A stretch of DNA of 64,000 nucleotides from Streptomyces sp. NBC_00287 (GTDB taxonomy: Bacteria > Actinomycetota > Actinomycetes > Streptomycetales > Streptomycetaceae): NCBI RefSeq assembly GCF_036173105.1, contig NZ_CP108053.1:7564001-7628000 (forward strand), read 5' to 3'. The notes under the pieces were generated by a model that saw nothing but the letters and a program-made list of their open reading frames with translations, made no database searches and was not told the DNA's origin. Made by a program: the position numbers and the translations under genes. Below are positions 40,491-47,911 of this stretch, one piece after another. Position 1 is the stretch's first letter; each line of letters starts with the position of its first letter.

Positions 40491-42119
40491 TCACGTGCGG
40501 TCGGCGGGGGCCGGTTCCGTGTCGGGGGCCTCGGTCTGCTTCTGCTGGGCCGGGCGCGCGAGGGCCGCGGCTTCGGCGGTGGGGGCCGGGTGGCGTTGCG
40601 GGGTCGGGCCCTCGGTGCCGCACCAGCGGTGCAGGGCCTGACGTACGCGCCCTTCGCGGCCGGTGCTCGACGACGTGCTGTCCACCCAGGCAGCGTAGCC
40701 GTCCGGGCGGACCAATACCGCGCCGATGCCCGAGAGTTGGGGAACGGTACCGTCGACCCGGACCGGGCAGACCCGGGAGCCCCAGGCGTCGGCGACCGCG
40801 GCGGCCCCGCCGTCCTTGTGCAGGTCGAGCAGCAGGAACCGGCCGTCGCGCATCAGCTCGTACAGCCGTACCGGCGCTCCTTCCGCCTGCGGCACCGCCA
40901 GATCCGGCACGCGCTGGCCGGGGCGCAGCCGGGCGCCGCCGAGAGCGGCCGGGCGACCGCGGCCGCCGTAACCGGCCCGCAGTCCGGACAGCGCCTCGCC
41001 GGCGACCTTCTGGATCCGGCGCCGCCCGAGGAGCCGCGACAGCACGATCCGGCGCAGGCCCGACACCACCGGCGAGGGGTGGGTCGCCATCCGGGTGGCG
41101 TGGTCGGTGGCCTTGAGAATCTTCTGCGCCTGCGGCCGGCGCTCGCTCTGGTAGGTGTCGAGCAGCCCGGCCGGCGCCCAGCCCTGGAGCGTGGCGGCCA
41201 GCTTCCAGCCGAGGTTGACGGCGTCCTGAATACCGAGGTTCAGGCCCTGGCCGCCGAGCGGCGAGTGCAGATGCGCCGCGTCGCCCGCCAACAGCACCCG
41301 GCCGGTGCGGTACTGGTCGGCGAGCCGCTGGTGGATCTTGAACCGGGCCAGCCACTGCGGATCGTGCGGCTTCGGGTCGAAGCCGAGCACCTCCGTCAGC
41401 CGCTCGGCCAGCTCCTCCAGAGTCACCTCGTCCCGCGTCCACGGGTGGTTGCGGTGCCCCACCGCCACCCGGTACAGCCCGTCCCCGAAGGGCACGGACA
41501 CCATCATCGCGCCGCCCCCGGAAAGGATCGACACATCGTCCGGCGGCGGCGTCTCCAGGTAGACGTCGGCGAGGATCGGCGCGATGTCGTACGTGTGGCC
41601 ACGGAAGGCGATCCCCGACAGCTCGCGCACCGCGCTGTGCGCGCCGTCGCAGCCGACGACGTAGTCGGCGCTCTCCTCCCATTCGCCGGACTCGGTGCGC
41701 ACCTGCAGCCGTACACCGGTGGCGTCCTGCTCAAGGCCGAAGACCTCCGCCCCGCGCTGCACGATGACCCCGAGGTCGATCGCGCGCTGCTGGAGCGCCT
41801 CCTCGGTGCGGCTCTGCGGGATCACATACAGCGCCGGGAAAGGGCTGTCGATCGCCGTGAAGTCGATCGCCGCGCCCGGCGCGGGCAGCATCCGGCCGAC
41901 CGGCCGGCCCACGGCGGTGAGGGCATCGGCGTGCCCGCGCAGATCGAGCACCTCCATCGTCCTGGGGTACACGCCCATCGCACGGGACTGCGCGGACGGC
42001 GCCGTACGGCGTTCCAGGACGGTGCAGGCGACTCCGGCGGCGGCCAGCTCACAGGCCAGCGCTAATCCGGTGGGCCCTGCTCCGACGATGATGACGGACT
42101 GCTCAGGGGTGGGTGCCAT
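40491..42119 (-). CDS. FAD-dependent aromatic hydroxylase (class A flavoprotein monooxygenase)
   Basis: A 542-residue flavin monooxygenase of the PHBH/PgaE/rifampicin-monooxygenase group, which hydroxylates phenolic or quinone substrates using NAD(P)H and oxygen. The N-terminal FAD fingerprint is VIIVGAGPTGLALACELAAA, the DG motif is VVGCDGAHSAVRELSG, and the second FAD motif is GRVLLAGDAAHLHSPLGGQG, with LNLGIQDAVNLGWKL after it. A thioredoxin-like C-terminal domain follows. ATG 42119 has AAGGAGA just upstream; the earlier ATG (42137) overlaps that RBS and is less likely. It overlaps the end of the MFS gene by 17 bases. It could tailor an aromatic product or inactivate a toxic one. Confidence 0.9.
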   Translation of the reverse strand: MAPTPEQSVIIVGAGPTGLALACELAAAGVACTVLERRTAPSAQSRAMGVYPRTMEVLDLRGHADALTAVGRPVGRMLPAPGAAIDFTAIDSPFPALYVIPQSRTEEALQQRAIDLGVIVQRGAEVFGLEQDATGVRLQVRTESGEWEESADYVVGCDGAHSAVRELSGIAFRGHTYDIAPILADVYLETPPPDDVSILSGGGAMMVSVPFGDGLYRVAVGHRNHPWTRDEVTLEELAERLTEVLGFDPKPHDPQWLARFKIHQRLADQYRTGRVLLAGDAAHLHSPLGGQGLNLGIQDAVNLGWKLAATLQGWAPAGLLDTYQSERRPQAQKILKATDHATRMATHPSPVVSGLRRIVLSRLLGRRRIQKVAGEALSGLRAGYGGRGRPAALGGARLRPGQRVPDLAVPQAEGAPVRLYELMRDGRFLLLDLHKDGGAAAVADAWGSRVCPVRVDGTVPQLSGIGAVLVRPDGYAAWVDSTSSSTGREGRVRQALHRWCGTEGPTPQRHPAPTAEAAALARPAQQKQTEAPDTEPAPADRT

Positions 42120-43374
42120 GGGACTCTCCTTGGACATAGGTCAGCGAAACGGCGGGTGCGGGCTGCGCACCAAAAGCAGCGGAAGGCCGGCCGGCCCGCG
42201 CCGCCCAGGCACCGGAGCCGAGCGCCAGGGCACCGAGCAGCAGCCAGCCGACGGCCCCGCGCTGTACCACGAGGAACGTGACGACGAGCGGACCGTAGGT
42301 GTTGCGGGCGGCGTTGCCCAGGCTGAAGAAAGCCAGATAGACCTGGCGGCGGTCCGCGGGCGCGAGGTCGTAGGAGATCGCCCAGGCGCCCGCCTGCTGG
42401 TGCATCTCCGCGAACGCCTGGAAGGCCACGGCGCCGAGCAGCGCCACCACCGCCCAGGCCGTGGGCAGTTGGCCGGTGGCGGCCAGCGCGCAGCAGCCGG
42501 CGGCGAGCAGCAGTCCGCTCAGGCGCAGCGCGCGGCCGCCGTCCTCGGCGCTCTCGATGCCGCGTGTGGCCCGCACCTGGAACAGCACGACCACCACCGT
42601 GTTGAGCACCAGCGTCCAGGCGATCACGGACCTGGGCAGCTCGTCATGGGCGAGCACCCACAGCGGGATGCCGACCGTCAGCACCGTCACATGCAGGCTC
42701 ACCACGGAGTTGAGGACGGTCAGCACGGTGAAGCGCCGGTCCCGGAACACCGCAAGGCGCCGCCGCCACGGCAGCGGCCGGCCCCCGCCGCCCCCGCCGG
42801 GCCGCAGCCGGGCCACGAGCGCGGCGGCGAGCACGAACGACAGCGCGTTGCCGAACACGACGGCCAGATACACCCCGTCGCTGTCCCACAGCAGCGCCCC
42901 GGCGGCCGCGAGACCGCCGAGCGAGAGGCCCAGGTTCTGCAGCGACCGGGCCATGCCCATCACCCGCACCCGCTGCCCGGCGGCCACGGCCGCCCCGAAC
43001 ATCCCCTGCACCAGCGGCGAGGCGGCACGGTCGGCCACCGCGAGCAGGGACACCACTAGCAGGAAGGGCACGAACCCGGACGCGAACGGGTAGCACGCCA
43101 GCAGCGCCGCCCGGGTCAGATGGGCGGCGATCAGCATGGTGCGCGGACCGACCCGGTCCGCCAGGATCCCGGTGGGCACCAGCAGCGCGAAGGACACCGC
43201 GCCCGCGACACCCAGACCGAGGCCCACCTCACTGCTGCCCAGGTCCAGATAGCGGGTGAGGAAGACGACGGAGACCGCCAGGTAGAGCCCGCTGCCGAGG
43301 GCGTCCACGAACACCGCGGCCAGCAGCGCCGACGCGGTGCGCGGCAGCCGCTCGCGCTCGGCGGACTTCTTCAT
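42103..43374 (-). CDS. MFS transporter (drug-efflux type)
   Basis: A 423-residue 12-helix major-facilitator permease. Helix 1 is ALLAAVFVDALGSGLYLAV, the loop 2-3 motif is GILADRVGPRTML, and the last helix is VGWLLLGALALGSGAWAAR. The family exports hydrophobic small molecules, so in this operon it is the likely exporter of the product. It overlaps the monooxygenase start and begins 42 bases after the tautomerase-TrmO gene. Confidence 0.88.
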   Translation of the reverse strand: MKKSAERERLPRTASALLAAVFVDALGSGLYLAVSVVFLTRYLDLGSSEVGLGLGVAGAVSFALLVPTGILADRVGPRTMLIAAHLTRAALLACYPFASGFVPFLLVVSLLAVADRAASPLVQGMFGAAVAAGQRVRVMGMARSLQNLGLSLGGLAAAGALLWDSDGVYLAVVFGNALSFVLAAALVARLRPGGGGGGRPLPWRRRLAVFRDRRFTVLTVLNSVVSLHVTVLTVGIPLWVLAHDELPRSVIAWTLVLNTVVVVLFQVRATRGIESAEDGGRALRLSGLLLAAGCCALAATGQLPTAWAVVALLGAVAFQAFAEMHQQAGAWAISYDLAPADRRQVYLAFFSLGNAARNTYGPLVVTFLVVQRGAVGWLLLGALALGSGAWAARAGRPSAAFGAQPAPAVSLTYVQGESHGTHP

Positions 43375-43416
43375 GTCGGCTCCGATCGGCGGAGGTTCCA
43401 GTAGTGGTGCGGAGGT

Positions 43417-44262
43417 TCAGTAGTAGTCCCGCATCAGATCGTCGACCCACGCGGGCTGTACGACGTCCTCGCGCGGCCCGAACTGGGTGAGATACGGCTT
43501 GATGTCGAGCACCGGTGTGCCGTCCACGGCGTCGAGGCCGCGCACATGGACATCGAGCCCGTCCACCTTCAGCAGCTTGCAGCGCGAGACCCCGATGCGG
43601 TTGGGGCGGTTCTTCGCGCGCTGGGCGAAGATCCCGGCCCGCGGCCACTCGGGATTGCCCCGCGGATGCCGGGCCCCCGTGTGTGCCTTCTCCGGCGCCA
43701 CCCGGTGGAAGTGGAAGACGACCTCCAGGTGGGAGAAACTGTCGAGACCGAGCAGCGCCTCGGAGGTGAACCGTTCGCCGTCCAGTCGGATCACCGAGGT
43801 GACATCGCCCCAGTCGTCGTCGGACAGGTCGCCGCGGTCGGTGTGGACGACTCCGATGGGCACCAGGTCGGTGACGGCGTCCGGCCGCGGCTCCTCCAGA
43901 TGCGCGAACCACACCTCGTCCCGGACCAGTAACTCACCCGCGACGGCCCGCTGCACGGTCAGGAAGATCTCGTCCGCCGGAACGTCCAGCAGCTCCGCGA
44001 GCCGCGCCTGCAGCAGCCGGAGCAGCGCGCCCAACTCGTCTTTGTTGTAGCTCTCCTTGCACACCACGAAGCCGACCGGGGCCGGGCGAGTGTGCGTGGC
44101 GCGCCATTCGGGCCGGTGATAGGTGCCGGGCTCCAGACGGTGCCACCACACCCAGCAGTGACCGGCGGGCAGTCGGAGCAACTCGGTGACGTCGGCGGCC
44201 AGTTGCTCCAGGATGGCGGTGCCGGGGCCGGCGTCGGGGGAGAACAGCCTGATCACCGGCAT
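43417..44262 (-). CDS. Two-domain protein: tautomerase-like N-terminus fused to a TrmO/TsaA-type methyltransferase domain
   Basis: A 281-residue fusion. The N-terminus MPVIRLFSPDAGPGTAILEQ has the proline after the initiator Met that is the catalytic base of 4-oxalocrotonate tautomerase-family enzymes, and the next 120 residues (including LLRLLQARLAELLDVPADEI) fit that fold. From about residue 135 the sequence is a TrmO/TsaA (UPF0066) domain: VPIGVVHTDRGDLSDDDWGD, LEVVFHFHRV, GIFAQRAKNRPNRIGVSRCK, DAVDGTPVLDIKPYL. TrmO proteins methylate t6A37 in tRNA with SAM; related domains may methylate small molecules. ATG 44262 has GGAGGTG 8 bases upstream. It overlaps the preceding methyltransferase stop by 10 bases. 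Confidence 0.82.
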   Translation of the reverse strand: MPVIRLFSPDAGPGTAILEQLAADVTELLRLPAGHCWVWWHRLEPGTYHRPEWRATHTRPAPVGFVVCKESYNKDELGALLRLLQARLAELLDVPADEIFLTVQRAVAGELLVRDEVWFAHLEEPRPDAVTDLVPIGVVHTDRGDLSDDDWGDVTSVIRLDGERFTSEALLGLDSFSHLEVVFHFHRVAPEKAHTGARHPRGNPEWPRAGIFAQRAKNRPNRIGVSRCKLLKVDGLDVHVRGLDAVDGTPVLDIKPYLTQFGPREDVVQPAWVDDLMRDYY

Positions 44263-44849
44263 GTCGGCGCACCTCCGCCCAAAGGCTTGACACCGATCAC
44301 CAACCAGCGTGTGACCGGTAGGCCGGTACGGCTCTCCGGCTGACCGCCGCGGGCGGCCAGGACGCGAAGTCCCGTGCTCCGCAGGCGGCCGACCCACTCG
44401 GCGAGGGCGTGCCTGCGCGCCGAGTCCTGGTGGCTCTGCGGACCGATCACCGCGAGCCGCCCGCCAGGCCGCAGCAGCCGGGCCATCTCACCGACCGCTC
44501 TCGCCGCGTCCTGGAAGCGGTGCGGGACGAACAGCGACACCACCAGGTCGAACGAGGCGTCGGGGAAGGGCAGTTCCTCGGTGGCGGCCCGCGCGGTCTC
44601 CACCGAGACCGACCTCTCGGCGGCGAGCTTGCGGAAGGACTCCAGCATCGAGGGGTCCGCGTCGACGCCCACCAGCCGGGCCGGGTACTCGTCGGCGAAG
44701 GACAGCGCCAGGCTCCCCGCGCCACAGGCCACGTCGCAGATCGCGCTGCCCGTCTGCGGCCCGAGCGTCCGGTGCAGCACTTCGCCGGCGAAGAAGTCGT
44801 CGGCGATCCCGTCGAACCGTCGGCTGGAGAGAGTCTCACTCGCGGGCAT
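44253..44849 (-). CDS. Class I SAM-dependent methyltransferase
   Basis: A 198-residue methyltransferase of the UbiE/Methyltransf_11 kind. Motif I is ICDVACGAGSLAL, the acid binding the SAM ribose is in LVGVDADPSML, motif II region is ELPFPDASFDLVVSLFVPHR, and motif III is LLRPGGRLAVIG. Length is short but complete for the minimal fold. Substrate is unknown. It ends inside the start of the tautomerase-TrmO gene and begins 42 bases after the hydrolase. Confidence 0.88.
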   Translation of the reverse strand: MPASETLSSRRFDGIADDFFAGEVLHRTLGPQTGSAICDVACGAGSLALSFADEYPARLVGVDADPSMLESFRKLAAERSVSVETARAATEELPFPDASFDLVVSLFVPHRFQDAARAVGEMARLLRPGGRLAVIGPQSHQDSARRHALAEWVGRLRSTGLRVLAARGGQPESRTGLPVTRWLVIGVKPLGGGAPTCR

Positions 44850-44891
44850 GGCCTTCCCTTTCCTGTCGTGCTGTGAGCTGCGGTGACGCCA

Positions 44892-45605
44892 TCAGGTGAC
44901 GCCGACCAAGGTGGCGAGTGCTGGCAACGGATCGCGGGCGGGGCCTGGGCCGCACGGGTGCAGGGTGTGACCGAGTCCTTCGAGTACATGGACCCGGACC
45001 GCGGGTGAGTGCGGGCCGATGAGATGGCGGGCGGACCAGTCGGCGTACACGGCCGGCTCGAACACCGCGGGCGGCAGCTTGTCGTCGACCTCGTCGGCCA
45101 GATAGCCGACCAGGTCGAAGCCGCCGTAGACCAGCTCGATCAGGGCGATGCGGGAGGTGAGGAAGGCGTCCGTCTCCACCACCGTGCCGATGAGGACGAC
45201 GCGGTCCGCGCGTGGCGGCGCGCCGGTCTCCAGCAGTCGCAGCAGCGCCTGGCCGCCGAGGGAGAAGCCCACCAGAGACAGGGAACCGGTCATCACGTGC
45301 CGGTTTCCGTCCAGCAGCGACCGCAGCCGTTCGGCGCGGATGCGCTCGTCCGCCGCCGAGGCGGGGGAGTTGCGGGCGCGGGCGGGCATGTCGCACTGCA
45401 ACACTTGAGCACCGGAGGCCACCAGACGGGCCGTCAGTTTCTCCAGCAGCTCATGGTCCCGGCCCTCGCCGTCGAGGTCCGAGACGGTTCCGGGACCGGC
45501 GAGCAGCACGGTCGCGTTCGGCGGACCGGCCGGGAAGGACCGTTGGGCGCGGTAGGCCGTTCCGTCCGGATCCCGGCGCCACTGGACATGTCGGTGGACG
45601 CTCAC
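44892..45605 (-). CDS. Alpha/beta hydrolase of the peptide-headed operon
   Basis: A 237-residue alpha/beta hydrolase with the nucleophile elbow LVGFSLGGQALLRLLE and a C-terminal histidine in VHVLEGLGHTLHPCG. There is no signal peptide. The GTG start (45605) overlaps the stop of a 22-codon micro-ORF, so translation is probably coupled; the longer in-frame extension to 45716 has no protein character. Substrate is unknown. In this operon it might act as an esterase, thioesterase or peptidase on the pathway intermediate (inference). Confidence 0.82.
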   Translation of the reverse strand: MSVHRHVQWRRDPDGTAYRAQRSFPAGPPNATVLLAGPGTVSDLDGEGRDHELLEKLTARLVASGAQVLQCDMPARARNSPASAADERIRAERLRSLLDGNRHVMTGSLSLVGFSLGGQALLRLLETGAPPRADRVVLIGTVVETDAFLTSRIALIELVYGGFDLVGYLADEVDDKLPPAVFEPAVYADWSARHLIGPHSPAVRVHVLEGLGHTLHPCGPGPARDPLPALATLVGVT

Positions 45606-45670
45606 GGCCGCCCCAACTCCTCGATGACCGGCGGAGCTGCGGTGCCGGCTGAAGCAACCGTCTCGCTCAT
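45602..45670 (-). CDS. Micro-ORF (22 aa) coupled to the hydrolase
   Basis: ATG 45670 is preceded by GGAGGACGAGG and the frame encodes 22 residues beginning MSETVASAGTAAPP and ending EELGRP. Its TGA overlaps the GTG start of the hydrolase. The arrangement is that of a translational-coupling leader, but a peptide product is also possible. I do not recognise the sequence. Confidence 0.5.
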   Translation of the reverse strand: MSETVASAGTAAPPVIEELGRP

Positions 45671-45739
45671 CGCGACCTCGTCCTCCGTTCGGGCTCCCGC
45701 CCGGTTCCCCCGTCATGCCGCGCCGGACCGTCGCGCGGC

Positions 45740-45772
45740 CCTTCCCGGCCCGTCCCTCACGGGCCGGGAAGG
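45740..45772. terminator. Hairpin between the 53-aa peptide gene and the rest of its operon (terminator or attenuator)
   Basis: CCTTCCCGGCCCGT (45740-45753) and ACGGGCCGGGAAGG (45759-45772) form a perfect 14-bp stem with a 5-base loop. It lies about 134 bases downstream of the peptide stop and 70 bases upstream of the micro-ORF. Partial read-through here would give much more peptide message than enzyme message. Confidence 0.8.
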
Positions 45773-45905
45773 CCGTGCAGCGCTCGCCCCCGATTCCGAT
45801 CCCTCGGCGGTCCCGGGGGTCCCTCGAGCGCTCTTCCGCGAGCCCGTCCCTCTACGAGCCCGGGGGGTCGTGTTCTGCTCCGGTCCATGTCGCCACGGTG
45901 TGGGG

Positions 45906-46067
45906 TCAGACCTCGACCTCGATGACCGTGGCCTCGGTGATGTTGGTGGCCTCCAGCAGCAGGGTCTCGCTGTGCGCGGTGGCCGAGGCGGCGGCGACGG
46001 CGCTCAGGGTCACGCCGTCCTCGCCGGGCTCCAGGTGGATGCGGATGACCCGCGTCTCTTCGGGCAT
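45906..46067 (-). CDS. 53-aa acidic peptide at the head of the operon
   Basis: ATG 46067 has AAGGGA 8 bases upstream. The peptide starts MPEETRVIRIHLEPGEDG and ends ATNITEATVIEVEV. It has no cysteine, is acidic, and is rich in Ala, Thr, Val and Glu, with a central Ala-rich run (LSAVAAASATAHSETLLLEA). The pattern could be a small beta-rich protein or a precursor peptide with an N-terminal leader and Thr/Val/Ile-rich core. A hairpin separates it from hydrolase, methyltransferase, tautomerase-TrmO, exporter and oxidase genes read in the same direction. I know no family for it. An imperfect inverted repeat TCAAC-ATTC-GTTGA (46228-46241) lies upstream. Confidence 0.65.
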   Translation of the reverse strand: MPEETRVIRIHLEPGEDGVTLSAVAAASATAHSETLLLEATNITEATVIEVEV

Positions 46068-46356
46068 GTCCGAGTTCCCTTCGATGAGGGGCGGCAGCGG
46101 TCGCGCCGCCCACGGACGGGGCCGCTCACGATCTCGGGAGCGGTGGCGGTTGAGGCCCGACGGGTTCGACGGGAGCGGTCCCACGGCCGATCTTCCGCAC
46201 GGGTCCCCGCCTCCCGGAAGGCCAAAGTCAACATTCGTTGAACTCATGACCTGATGAACTCTACGGAGGATGAATAAGCTTTGGCAAGAGGTATCCGGTC
46301 GGTCGGTTCCCGCGTGCCGGTGGTGCCGGTGGCATGGTCGGTGCGAGGCTGAGCTT

Positions 46357-46797
46357 ATGAACATCCCTTTCCTGGGCGGCTGGCGTAAGCGGCGCGGTCC
46401 CGCCCTCGGCGTCGCTGTGTTCTCTGACGGTGACGACAGTCACGAGGGCATCGCCGAGCTGCTCTCCGAGTGCGATCTGCTCCGCTCCCAGGCGGCCCGG
46501 GAGGGGGTCCGGCTGGACGATTCGGCCACCTCGCTGGAGGCTCTCGACCAGCTGCTTCCGCGCTGGCGGGACGACGAGGAGGTGCTGCCCTGGCTCGGCA
46601 ATGACGCGGGCCTCTACCTCGGCACGGTCATCGTGCGCACGGTCCCGGGCGCGCAGTGGGAGATCTGGCCCAACGGCCAGCCCGTCGTACGGCTCTCCTC
46701 GGGCCGTGAGTTCGACGTCGTCGCCTCCGGGCACGAGTGGGCCTCGAGTGGCGTGCCCGAGCTCTCGCAGCTCTACGGGGAGGTCGCCGAGGCGTGA
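46357..46797 (+). CDS. Conserved hypothetical protein (probably DUF6278 family)
   Basis: A 146-residue cytoplasmic protein beginning MNIPFLGGWRKRRGPALGVA and containing GIAELLSECDLLRSQAAREG, RWRDDEEVLPWLGNDAGLYL and TVIVRTVPGAQWEIWPNGQP. I recall near-identical Streptomyces proteins annotated as a domain of unknown function. ATG 46357 is preferred over an upstream ATG because the protein-like sequence begins there. No function can be inferred. The next gene, an ABC ATPase, starts 127 bases later. Confidence 0.78.
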   Translation: MNIPFLGGWRKRRGPALGVAVFSDGDDSHEGIAELLSECDLLRSQAAREGVRLDDSATSLEALDQLLPRWRDDEEVLPWLGNDAGLYLGTVIVRTVPGAQWEIWPNGQPVVRLSSGREFDVVASGHEWASSGVPELSQLYGEVAEA

Positions 46798-46923
46798 ATC
46801 CGTGGCCTGAGCTGCGGCTTAAATACGGGTAATGCCCGAAAAGTGCGTGTCGTGCATTAACTCCCGTTTTGTCTGGGTAGTTTGCGGCAACCACGACACA
46901 GCTGAGAGTGGGTAGGGCTGGGC

Positions 46924-47667
46924 ATGGTCGTCGATCCGTTGATCGAGCTGCGAGACGTCAACAAGTACTACGGGGAGCTGCACGTCCTGCAGGACGTCAA
47001 CCTCACCGTCGGCAAGGGGGAGGTGGTCGTGGTCATCGGCCCTTCGGGGTCGGGGAAGTCGACCCTGTGCAGGGCGATCAACAGGCTGGAGACGATCCGT
47101 TCCGGCACGATCCTGCTCGACGGACAGCCGCTGCCCGAGGAGGGCAAGGGCCTCGCGCGGCTCCGTGCCGATGTCGGCATGGTCTTCCAGTCCTTCAATC
47201 TCTTCGCCCACAAGACCGTTCTGCAGAACATCTCGCTGGCCCAGATCAGGGTCCGCGGACGCAAGAAGGACCAGGCGGACAAGCGCTCGCGGCAACTCCT
47301 CGACCGGGTGGGCCTCGCCGACCAGGCCGACAAGTTCCCCGCCCAGCTCTCCGGCGGGCAGCAGCAGCGGGTGGCGATCGCCCGCGCCCTCGCCATGGAG
47401 CCCAAGGCGCTGCTGTTCGACGAGCCGACCTCGGCGCTCGACCCCGAGATGATCAACGAGGTCCTCGAAGTCATGCGTCAACTGGCCCGCGAGGGCATGA
47501 CGATGGTCGTCGTCACCCATGAAATGGGCTTCGCCCGGTCCGCCGCCAACCGCGTCGTCTTCATGTCCGACGGCCGTATCGTCGAGGACCGCGCGCCCGA
47601 GGAGTTCTTCACCGCCCCGGAGAGCGAGCGCGCCCGGGACTTCCTGTCCAAGATCCTCAAGCACTGA
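46924..47667 (+). CDS. Amino-acid ABC transporter ATP-binding protein (GluA/GlnQ-like), orphan
   Basis: A 247-residue polar amino-acid type ABC ATPase. Walker A is GPSGSGKSTLCRAIN, the Q-loop is VGMVFQSFNLFAHKTVLQNI, the signature LSGGQQQRVAIARALAMEP, Walker B LLFDEPTSALDPEM and the H-loop VVVTHEMGFAR. In Streptomyces the GluA-type gene is normally followed by a binding lipoprotein and two permeases. Here none follows: the next 240 bases are non-coding and the next gene is on the other strand. The ATPase may serve a transporter encoded elsewhere, or be the remnant of a lost operon. Confidence 0.92.
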   Translation: MVVDPLIELRDVNKYYGELHVLQDVNLTVGKGEVVVVIGPSGSGKSTLCRAINRLETIRSGTILLDGQPLPEEGKGLARLRADVGMVFQSFNLFAHKTVLQNISLAQIRVRGRKKDQADKRSRQLLDRVGLADQADKFPAQLSGGQQQRVAIARALAMEPKALLFDEPTSALDPEMINEVLEVMRQLAREGMTMVVVTHEMGFARSAANRVVFMSDGRIVEDRAPEEFFTAPESERARDFLSKILKH

Positions 47668-47911
47668 GCAGGGAGTGCGACCCATGCCGCGTACCACACG
47701 TGTGCCCTCGACGGCACCGGACTACGGATGCTCAAGCCCCGCCCACCGCCCGGGAAGTGCCTCGCGCCGAGCCTCGACTAGGATGGGCGGTTCGTCCCCC
47801 TAGCGGTAGCCATGGCCGGGACGCTGCTGCCGGGTGGGGATCCCCCCCACGGCCCCTCGACCGCAGGGGGCAGCAGACACAGAGCCATACCCGCCCGGCG
47901 GCAGCCGGAGA
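47668..47911. other. Intergenic region with hairpins after the orphan ABC ATPase
   Basis: CTGCTGCC (47824-47831) pairs with GGCAGCAG (47869-47876), and GTGGGG (47834-47839) pairs with CCCCAC (47845-47850) inside it. This is a plausible structured terminator for the convergent genes. A 39-codon frame from ATG 47684 has a fair RBS but no protein-like composition. Confidence 0.45.

Noticed and set aside
47684..47803. 39-codon frame after the orphan ABC ATPase
   Set aside because: It has a fair RBS but Ser/Arg/Pro-rich composition with no conserved pattern, and it runs into a hairpin region.
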